Origin: Phorcus lineatus | Taxonomy: Eukaryota; Mollusca; Gastropoda; Trochida; Trochidae | Reading direction: 5' to 3' | Assembly (NCBI GenBank): GCA_921293015.1 | Contig: OV121087.1 | Coordinates: 34,951,235-35,015,234 of the forward strand | Length of the DNA stretch: 64,000 bases | Shown: positions 22,641 through 33,100 of the stretch, piece by piece | How the letters are laid out: every line of letters begins with the position of its first letter | Numbering within the stretch: the first letter of the stretch is position 1 | The notes under the pieces: model-generated | Database searches by the model: none | What the model was told of the DNA's origin: nothing | The model's input: the letters and a program-made list of their open reading frames with translations, nothing else | Translations under genes and position numbers: made by a program

Positions 22641-25400
22641 ATTTCCCTGGTCTTTCAAAATCTCTTGAAGTGAAAATTTGCCACACTTATTCCATCCTCT
22701 TTTTATCCAATCAGGTATTGTGTAAGGTCCAGCTCATAGCTGCCATGTAAGAAATATGTGTGTACTGCCCAAGTGAAGGAACTCTAGTCTTTTCAATGGT
22801 AACAACCAATGCAAACAAATAATTTTTTTGTATTTTTAAATCAGAAAGTCTTCTTGTAACAGGTTGCTTGGGATAAAATGACTTGAGTATTTGTGGGTAG
22901 AGAGTGATCTCCTATATTCAAAGGCTTTTTTTCAGATAAAGTTCACAATGATCTCTACAGAGTTACCTCCCATGCTGCTCTAAGAACCCTTGCAACATTT
23001 GTTTTTCAAAATATTGTTTTTTCAAAAGACATGTAATTTTCTTTCAGTTTAATTTTCTATAAACAATTTCTAAATGTAGATCACTGCAGCTTATCATTTA
23101 CAAACACAGCCTGCATTTTTCTTCCATTAATTTTCTCTGGTATTCTGTAAACACTAATATTTGTTGTAAACAGAGAGGTGATAATTTACAAGTAAGTTGT
23201 CATGCATTAACCCTCATTTGAAGCAATCACGTGTTCCTTTTGTATTATACTCACCTTACATTTTCACACGCCTCTCACTGGCCCTTACCAAGCATGTTAG
23301 CAATAGTTTAGTGTACATACAGTGTGATATAAAAGATAACGTGTCATTCTTCGATCAACTGTTATGTTCATGTTTACAACTTGAACGTGAACCCCATTGA
23401 TGTAATTATGTAATATGAATTAAATGACCCAAAGAATGTGTGGCTGTTTTTCATTATCACATGATTTGGTGATATGTATCTCGTAAAACCATGATTATTA
23501 CCTTGAGAGTTTTATCCAAGTGAAGTTTTTTTTTTTCACGTAAAGATTCTAAACATTAAACCTAATGAAATGAACATATTATTTGTTGATATGTTAAATC
23601 ATTGAAACTATAAATAAACAGAAACATTCAGCACAGTAAAACAATTCGATGTAAGAATAACCAAGGAGGTGTATAGGTCTATATAAATCCTTTGAATAAC
23701 CGTTACTCCTGCAAACGAACAAATTTGTGTTTCTATCTGTATCTTCTTATTTTACTGGTCCTATCCTTCTTTTTATATCTTCATAAAAAGAACAATACCC
23801 ATGAAGAATTGTTATTCTTGAAAAGTCATTCTCGAAGAAAATCTTTTTACCTTTGGGCAAGTCCATTGACGGGAAGAAAATGAGATTTTAGGTCCGCTTC
23901 GAAAAATATACCAATGATCGATTCCGAAAGTTATTCCTATTGGTGCCAGATGAAAGCATATTCTCTCACAACCAGTGTTAACGATGAATGTTTTTTAAAA
24001 TAGCAAATTAAATCGACAAAGTCAAGAGCCTGTTATAGGAACTCACTAAATAATGAAAAATACTCGATATCACTTATAATACATGTACATGTTTACCTTT
24101 TACGTTGCAAATTATCTTTTATATGTTAATTTAGCACTAGCGTACGTATATTGTTTCTGTTCAAGAACATGTAAATATAATGGGTTTTACGACAAACATA
24201 ATCCCGACCATATAAAAACGAAAATAAATCCTTACGCATCACGTCAACCACTCACGCTTGATAATTTCTTAATATCGTATTTCCTACAATAAGCGCCCGG
24301 GCTCATGTTTTTTCAGCACGCTTCAACCCTCCTCTCATCTGCGCGTATTAGATGAATTATGATACCAGCAAAAGATCACGTTCTCACGATAAGCTTCAGC
24401 CACAGCAGATTAAAATTATATATATGCCTAATATCGATAGCCCATTTGCAATATGTTTGAGTGATCGAAAGTTCTCGCAGTAGTAATGAGGAACAACTTT
24501 CAAATGTTCCTGAAAATTCTCATTGGGGAGTGAATAACGACAAACGCACCTGCAATTTAACCCATGGTTCAAAGGAAGAATTATATCCAGTAATATTTTA
24601 TAGTTAGGTCGCTATAGATCGAGGTATAAAGCGGTCGAAAATCCATGATTTCTATAAATTTTCATAAGAATCTAATTCTTCAACAGAAATACTCATAACT
24701 ATGACCTGTCTGCCTTATGACATATATGAAGATATAGTGTACAGTATTATTATTTAAATAATGTCGCTTGGAAAACACCGGTTTCCAAGTTTAAATTTGA
24801 AACTTTATCAATAAATAATATGTTTTTAAAATGTGAAAACTGGACAGAATTTTATTGATTGATAAAGGATTCAGTAGTTAGATGCATACAAGGATTGCTT
24901 CTTCTGTTGATCTCTTATCCACGAGTAGATATATTGTAAAACATTCCATGAAAATGTTTCCAAATGCCGACCACTTCTTATAAAACACTAACCATAGGTT
25001 CAACTAATGTTTTCTAATCTTATATAGTCGACACCTTCGTCTTTTTAACATTCAGCCCGACGTCTATTAAGTTAAAAAGCTTAGAAAATTCTTAGATTTT
25101 GAGTGAATTCGGTCCTTCGCGTCAATTCGAGACCGGCATCTATCAATATCTAGAAAGATAAATCATAAGTAATACACAAATTGTGGTATGAAACCATGAC
25201 AAACTGTTTGTGTTTTGTAAAATTTATTCATAATTGAAGAAATTGTTTCACCATGTGAGGTAATTGGTAATCTTATAACCTAGCGTCTATATTATTTGCT
25301 AATCGGTCGTGCCATAGGCTTAATTTTAGATCCGGCGTCAATTCGAGGAAAAACGGTAACTAAACCTAAGCCTTAGTTAAAACCAGCTAATGATTATGGC
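22641..25400. other. AT-rich intergenic sequence upstream of the Ly6 gene
   Basis: No exon, RNA gene or array is recognised. GTCAATTCGAG occurs twice (near 25120 and 25340) in otherwise unlike surroundings. Confidence 0.35.
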
Positions 25401-25415
25401 GACATGAAGATGGTG

Positions 25416-25486
25416 TGACGTCATCATACAAATGCAGAGCAACAACTGCATGACGTCATCTGATGATGGTGGTTAGTATGACGTCA
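25416..25486. promoter_or_regulatory. Three perfect CRE palindromes upstream of the Ly6 gene
   Basis: TGACGTCA occurs at 25416-25423, 25451-25458 and 25479-25486, that is 79-149 bp before the start codon at 25565. This is the full CREB/ATF consensus. Three exact copies in 71 bp are very unlikely by chance in AT-rich DNA, which suggests cAMP- or calcium-responsive control. Binding itself is an inference. Confidence 0.7.
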
Positions 25487-25564
25487 CATTGATATTGTTC
25501 GCGACGTTCTCTCAATGGCTAAAAGGTCAAAGGAAAAAATATCGAAGAATCTGAGTAAACGGCA

Positions 25565-28293
25565 ATGAAATGGAAACTATTCCTGACGGCGTTTGTTACC
25601 ACACTTTTATGTCAACCAAAATTTAGTAAGTATATTAATATAAAACGTGTAATAACCTAGACGTACGTCTCACAAATAAATCTAGATGAGTTTTCAGGTA
25701 GATCTAATTGATTCCATCTAAATTATTTTGTATATCGTAAAAGACGACATATTCTTACAAAACGACCAAACCAATTTATATTTACTAGACAAGCATTGCT
25801 ATTTAATACCTGTCGTTTAGTAGTATGCTATAGGCCTATAAACATATCATATTCGAACTCGAAAGTAAAGAAATAACAATTAGTTACTTTAACATCTCCA
25901 TAAATTGAAGTAGGCTCGTTTGACATCTTCAAATAATGAAACGAGTGAATATTAACCTTGAAAAAAGCATTGAAATGCCTTCTTGAAAAAGATTCGTGAT
26001 CAATGACATTCGATTAACAAGGGACCAATCCAAATAATTTCGACCATATGAAATATAACACAGTCAAAAGATATGCATACGGAAATCAACCAAGCAAGAA
26101 CTCTAATATTCTGACGTAGTAACTTCGCTTTCCTATAACATGGTAAATATCATAATATCATATGTCCGTCATACGATAATATTTTAGCGGAAAGGGGAGA
26201 TATGACAAACATCCAATGTCCTATAACATTGTTAATATCACATATGTCCAAAGTACTACACATTTTCAGCGGAAAGGGGAGGTATGAGAAACAACTAAGA
26301 CATACATGGTATATACGAGGATAGCGCAGGTTTGATTAAAAGACATTATTATATACAAACACATTGCCAAATTTACTTTTTTTCTGAGGAAGCCTAACTT
26401 TCAGTACCGGTCAAACTTATTTTAATGGGAGCTAAGAATAATGTAAATTGTCCTGCAAGTCATTATATTGTCTTCCCATTAATATGTTGTATGACCTCCC
26501 TGTTCACGAACGACTGACTCAAGCCACTTCTTAATTCTTTGGATTAAATCTTTTATTTATTATACGAATTCCTTTTCCTGAGAAATGTAAAACGACAACC
26601 AAATCGTCAAAAAGTATGACAGTTATGTTACTCTGACACGGCGGCAGTGTTTTATGGGGTTAAGATCCAGAATCATGGCTGGCCATTGAATCGCCTCAGC
26701 CGCATTGTGTGACAGCGCAGTCTCTTTGTAGCCTGTATGACATTGTCACCCATTAAGGTAAGTTTTGTGGCAAGATGATAGTTATTTAAATGCCAACCAG
26801 CTATATCAGCGTATTTGTATCCAATGGCGAGAAGAGGGATATCAATCATGCCAAAAGCCTCTTACCGTAATATATTAGCAGTTAATCACATGACTCGCAT
26901 CCAACATCCCGATATGAGATCATTTGAGTGTTAATCACAGTTTTAAAAATGAGATCGCTGCTTACAAAAGAGAGAAGCTTGGTTGAAATTGTCTATTGGG
27001 TCGATGGTTCGATTCCATTTATGCAATGTATTAGTAGTTTTTGGTTGCAATACGTGGAGGAAAAGTCAACATTAGTTTTGGTGTCACTCTACTTTTAGCC
27101 AGGTGTATACAAGAGACATTTCTTTTGGACATCTTCACAAGATAAGAAGAGTTCCCGATTTAACTATTGCTTTTATATTTTAACTGCAGCAGTTAGTTCG
27201 ACGCAATGCTTCAACTGTTCGACACTGTCGGACTACACATGTTCGGATCCCTTCAGTACAAGTGGGCGGACCCCTTTCACTTGCTCACGGGGAGGAAGTT
27301 GTGTCAAGGTCAAGACAGATTCCGAAGGTCAGGTTTACGATTTTACGTTAAGTAGACCTAATTTGAAACTGTTTATTAGACTACCCGTTCTTGTGTTCAT
27401 TATTTGCAAAATCAACATCTTTGTTTTGGTTTCTTAATATACTCTGTAATATTCTCAACAAAAACTGTGCACGTCAACATAAATTATGAAATACTTCATA
27501 TACTGTATCATCAAAACTTATAACTTTGTTGAGTATAGATAAGTACAAACAACTCTCCTTGCGATCTGATATCTCAAAACACCTTCAAGGCGGATGAAAA
27601 TATTTGCAAGGCTGTAGGCCTGAATGTCTGTTTCAATTTAAATGTTTACTAAATAAAAATTACATCTTTTGGCTAGAAATTTATGTCTAGGTACGTGTCA
27701 AACTCGAAAACGAACCAGCCCGGTTTATGAAACATTAACTAATTAATCAACCGTTACATATCAATGGACAGTAGCACGTTATTTGAAATATTAATTTCTT
27801 GAAATTTCCCCAAAAATAATTATGCCAAATGTATTATCTTCTCATCGTTCAACGCAATATCAAGTAAAAACTAAGTGTGAACTTCTTTTAAACAATTGAG
27901 GTAGAGAAAGAGATTAGCAAAGTTTAAAACCGCCTCTTTTGTTGAAAAAAACCATTGCCTTTCAATTGGATATATTAATTTTTTGATATTTTGAGAGCAC
28001 CATATTTATCTTTAAAAAGTGCTACCGGCGCAAAAACGATTGAGATGGCTGATATAAGAATGATCATCATTTCAGTGAGGCGAGGCTGTATGAAGACCAC
28101 AGGTGTCCAAACAGATGCTGTGCACTACGGCAACGACGGAATCTGCGTTAGTGACCTAGTATCTCCCAGCTTTGAGACCCGAATTGTTTGTCGGTGTCAC
28201 ACTAATTTATGCAACACCGCCTACAATTTGGCTGTTGGAGTTTCTGTCGTTGCTTTCATCGTTTTCACATCTATTATGATGTGGGTATCTTGA
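25565..28293 (+). CDS. Ly6/uPAR three-finger protein, probably GPI-anchored
   Basis: Three exons: 25565-25625, 27190 (or 27193)-27327, and 28076-28293. All junctions are GT-AG and keep frame, giving 138 (or 137) aa. Exon 1 encodes a signal peptide starting MKWKLFLTAF. The mature part has ten Cys in Ly6 order, opening with CFNC and closing with CRCHTNLCN, the typical end of a three-finger domain. A hydrophobic C-terminus (LAVGVSVVAFIVFTSIMMWV) follows with no charged tail, which suits a GPI-attachment signal. Family members include Drosophila boudin, crimpled and quiver/sleepless and vertebrate Ly6 proteins; they act at the cell surface in junction assembly or ion-channel control. I cannot assign an ortholog. 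Intron 1 holds a Tc1 transposase relic. Confidence 0.9.
26132..26300. repeat. Two-copy ~86-bp direct repeat in Ly6 intron 1
   Basis: CCTATAACAT, AATATCA, CATATGTCC and AGCGGAAAGGGGAG(A/G)TATGA recur in the same order in two adjacent copies. Confidence 0.8.
26635..26765 (-). mobile_element. Relic of a Tc1-type transposase gene
   Basis: On the minus strand one frame reads EAIQWPAMILDLNPIKH, matching the Tc1 family block W-P-A-x-S-P-D-L-N-P-I-E-H. Just upstream, in another frame, LMGDN fits the block that precedes it in intact transposases (DNARPH). The Ser of SPDLNP is replaced, a frameshift separates the two blocks, and no more of the gene is recognisable, so it is a small dead fragment in Ly6 intron 1. 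Confidence 0.75.
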
Positions 28294-28305
28294 CTAGATA
28301 TGTAA

Positions 28306-28311
28306 AATAAA
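28306..28311 (+). terminator. Poly(A) signal of the Ly6 gene (proximal)
   Basis: AATAAA lies 12 nt after the stop codon, which would give a very short 3' UTR. A second AATAAA at 28885-28890 offers a longer ~600-nt alternative. Confidence 0.5.
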
Positions 28312-30180
28312 ATCAATTTAAACAGACATGTTACGTCAGCTTTCGAAAGAAGCGCTCGTAAAATTTATACAGCAGAATTTCTAAGACAATGCTGATTGTA
28401 ACATTTTAGGTAGTTTATAAACAATCTGAGGTAAATAGTTTTGTTTCTAGAATCAACAGTTGATGTAAAATAGGTTATTGAGTAAGGTATAGGTCAATCT
28501 GAAATCTAAGTCTATTTCAGATGGGTTTGAAAAATGCCCAGTATCTGTGTTGCAAATTCTTACTGTAAGGGGGTTGACATAAAAAATATGAAATGGTAAC
28601 AAGTTTATGATAAGGTTAGTCATAACCCAGTCAAACTGTTTAGTTTTCACTTTAAAATTTATCAGGTTTTACTATGACAATGAATTGGATGAAATCCTAA
28701 TAATTTTGTTTCATTGTAACCTTTTTTTATATTTATTTTGATATGATTTTAAAAGATAAATTGATCAATTACATCCGCCATGAACTTACCTGTATTATAT
28801 TGCAAAGTTACCTAGTTACCATCTGTAAATATTGTGACAGTGTTGTACCTATAACTAAGTGCCGAAAATATATAAATTGCACAAAATAAACATGATACTA
28901 AATTTTAAAAAACGTGCTGCTTATAATTTCATCAAGTATACACATTGCAAATTTAATCTATTTTGATTGCAAATTTTATTATTCTGTAATTGTATATGAA
29001 CTTAAAATAATGTTTCTCAAGCATATACCACGCTTTATCAATCAACAACTTACTATAGAAAAATGAATTGACCCATTTCCATGAAAGCAGTGCTGGAAGA
29101 GTCTATTATAGGATATTCGTTGACAGTAAATTATTGCTTAATATAACTTAACATGTCTTGGAATGTATATTAGAATATTTGATTATATTTATGATATTCT
29201 TTACTGACATTTAATTAGAAAAGTTAAAAATATTTTGAACAGCAGTTATAATGCTTGTCTCCCCTATGAACAAGTGGGTGTTCCAATCAGACTGTTACAG
29301 TTGATTTGCTGACTTTGTCATGTCGTAAGTGACTTATCTTTACCAGTAATTTATTCATAGTTTATTCTATGGAAATATGAATATATTGATCATCTTGAGC
29401 ATATTTCATATATGATATTGCCTTTTATAATCAAATGAGTAAATTCTTTAAAAAAAAGTAAATATTCTTGATGGCTTGATCAAATTAAAAAATGCCTCAT
29501 TCATAATGAGATCAATGTTGGTCCTTCAGAAATAATAGTTGATAATGCAACCTTTTCAAAATATCTAATTGTGATGTTTAGAATCCAAACAAAATTTACT
29601 TTCTCAATTATGTAAAGTTACTGGGAAATGATCATTGTCAATAATTGGAAGACTGAGATCAACTACCAACAATATTAAATCAATTGACGACTAGCCACGT
29701 GCACGCTTCATTTTATACACTGTATATCTATTTTGTTATTAAGTGCGATATTTTAAATCTTATATTAACAACCAACTGTCTTATGAATTTTAAAAAAAAA
29801 GTTAGTAGTCCGACGGGCTAGGGAAATTTTGTTTCTACTCGCCCGACTTATTTTTCACTCGCCTCCGACTAGCTGGTCAGCGTTAAATTCGAGCAACATA
29901 CTCCCTCCCTCCAGCTTAGCAACATGAATTCAAACTGAACAGCAAAAGGTGCCTTCCTGCTATTTACCAAGACCAAGTGCACCAGCATGTTTTGGAAAAA
30001 GTCTCAACATTGACAATTAGGAGACTGTATTCAATTCTCACGTGATGATATACCTGGCTGGCCAAGCAAAGGAAGCCTCCACACTCCTTTAAACAATTTA
30101 GTTATGACTTTATAATAATGAATAAATCTAACAATGTTTATGATGATAATGACAATGATCAAAAACAAAAGTGTTGCAAA
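28312..30180. other. Region between convergent Ly6 and PWP2 genes
   Basis: AT-rich, with a short GC-richer patch near 29805-29890 that I cannot assign. No coding segment is recognised. Confidence 0.4.
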
Positions 30181-30183
30181 TTG

Positions 30184-30189
30184 TTTATT
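30184..30189 (-). terminator. PWP2: PWP2 poly(A) signal next to the stop codon
   Basis: On the minus strand the stop reads TGATAATAAA, so AATAAA begins two bases after the TGA. No comparable signal is seen shortly downstream, so the 3' UTR may be only a few tens of bases. Confidence 0.65.
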
Positions 30190-30190
30190 A

Positions 30191-33100
30191 TCATGTATCA
30201 AAATTAGATTTGAAATCTTCTTCCCTCATGAGTTCGTTTAGGTCGATGTCTGAATCCGAGTCGACCTCCTTAACCTCCATCTTCCCATCATCCTCTTCCT
30301 TCTCCTCCATGTGTTTACGTTTGTTGGTTGCCATGGCGATGATAAAGTCCATGTGATACTTGTTGTGGTCACATCTGTTGATAAAATTGAAATAAAATTC
30401 TATTAAAATCAATATCATTGATTATATATGAATATTGATAAATTTCATTGATTATATATATTGATAAATATTTTGAGTTACAAACAATAAATTTAACTCA
30501 TTCAACATGTATTTTCAATGAAATATATAGTGATAGTCTGAACTACACAATTCTAACACCGTTTCTCAATTGACTGAAGTTCAATAAAATCTTCTATTAT
30601 TGACAATGTGTGGTAAACAGCAACAAACAAGCATCTGAATAATTCTCATGTGACAATTTTTTCTCCAATAATCTGAAGGTTCACTTGTGTGCACTAAGCA
30701 AACTTCACAATAAATTAGGTTCTGTGGAAAATAAACTGCTTGTCAATATGGTAGCCACCATTTAATTTGTAAATGAAAAAGTTCTGACAAACAATGCTCA
30801 CAATTTTCCAATATCTTCATATTTTCTTGTGACATTTTTCTGAAGTGTTCTCAGTGTGGCCATGACCTTCTGTGACCTCTGTTTGACCTTTGGTCCGTGT
30901 ATGAAGAGCAAACGCTGAATCCAGGTCAGGTAAAACTGGAGATGAGCAGACGTCTCGATCTGATGGGCTACAAAACTGAGCAGACGGTCAACATATGTGT
31001 CGGGCAGGGTCTGGCAGATCACCTCAACTGAAAAGAAATTGCAGAATATTTTGTGAATGTAACATAATGATCTGGTATTCATATTCCATAGAATACAATT
31101 TTGTGCAAAGTAACTAGATTAAGCTAACTGTAAGATGTTGAGAATTGAATGAAGCAGCTGTTTTTCATTTATTTTGCTGAGAAGGAAAAATGTCAAGATC
31201 TCAAACTTCTATCTCAAAACCTATCTGTCTTTGTGATCATCAGACAAATGGGCATAATAAAAAATAATCCAGTACACTATTTCTACATTATTCCACTGTT
31301 TGTACAGACAAGACTCTGCCTAAAACTTTATCTAATTCTTAACTCTAAAAAGGCTTAAAATACTGTAGATCTTAGAGCAGACCCTAATGTCAAACGTTAA
31401 AAAGCTGAAACATTACAGCAAACTCACTCTCATCAGGTGGTATGGACTCGAGCACCTCTTGGATCAGCTTTTGTTCATTCAGTCGGAAACTGAGAAGCAA
31501 GGCCTTAGAGTGGTCTCCCCTTGCAAGTGTCTGCCTGACACTAGAGGGCGTTATCTCTGTCTCAAGTTGGTAGGGGTCAAACACGAGGTTGTTGTCCAGT
31601 GAGTAGATGAGCAATCCTTCTGTTGAAGCAGCTGCCCATGCTCGACCTTAAGAGAAGAGTTTTACTTACATAAACAATACAAACATAGGCTACTGATACA
31701 TATTTTAGGAATACTGCATGTAGAGACTCCTTAAAAATGGTAAAAATTGAAAAGAACTTGATGCTGGCAGCAAGGTCTGGTAAACCTCTCTATTGCCTTC
31801 ATCGATTTGTTCCCTTTGAAAATAAGTTAATACCAACAGAAATATCTCTATATGGTTTTTGTGGAATCAGGTAATTAACAAACTAACCTTTTGAAAAATT
31901 ATATGCACCAATATTCCAATCAAATGGTCAAATTATTCTTGGTTGAAAAACAACTATCCAAAATCTTTTCATTTTTCAAGAGTTAAGACAACCTTGATTT
32001 AAAAGGTGTTGCACTTAAAGTGACACTGCATCCATAATAGAAATGAGACTCATCCTTAGTGACCGGGCTAATAAGCCAGGCGTTTGCAGACACGCTCTTG
32101 CCTGGCAACATATAAGCTGATAACGATGAGCTTCATTTCTAGTTTGGATGCAGTCTTGCTTTAAGCATGGCAAATCCCTAATATCAAACTGATTTGACAG
32201 GTGCATCAACCAACCTGTTAAGAGAGAAAACGACCCTGGTTACTCTCACCTTGATCTTGTAACCATGTAACCATGTATCAAATGGTGATATTTTTCTTGT
32301 TTGAAAAACACAATCCAAAACCTTTGAGGTAAAACAACTATCATTTTAAGATAATCCCTGATATGAAGATGATTTTACTGGTGCTTCAACAAACCTGTTG
32401 GAGAGAACCTGACACTGGTTACTCTGACCTCAGGCTTGTAGTGTCGTGAACTCATGTCTCCTGACCGGACACCAGGCAGTGCGATTGTCTCCCCTTCTTC
32501 ACTGTCCACTAGGGCCAGATTTCCCCACTCGGTCATCTTTCGTCTATCAAGAAACTCCTGTAAAGAGGAATTGATTTTCAGAAATAGTTACACTAATATT
32601 TTCAATATTATCAAGAATTTTCGAGTGGATGGGGTGATGTTAATGAGCAAATCAAAATAAAATGAAATTTAAATCTTCCATTTAAGGGCAGGGATAATAC
32701 TTGAAGAAACTATCAGTGGAAGAAATGGTGTTAATAGTCCATATAATAATGGGTAATTTTTTTCTATTCTTGCCCATAGTTGTCCAAGGATTGGGAATAG
32801 GCCTTAACATATTTTGATCAATGAATTTGGTTCTGATCCGGTTGTGAACTCAAATGGCAATGGTGTGCAGGGAGGTAACTCTCACCAACATATTTTACAT
32901 ACCACCACTTTGTACCAATATGATATATGTATACATATAACTACATACTGCTCCAGATTATCCAGTATGAAGGCATGTATACTTGTTACACAATTAAAAA
33001 CAAAATCATGTGATAATAAATATAAAAAAAAATTACAGTTACTAAGAAATAAACTTACACCATTCATCTTCCTACAAACTCATAATTAAATAAAGCAGAG

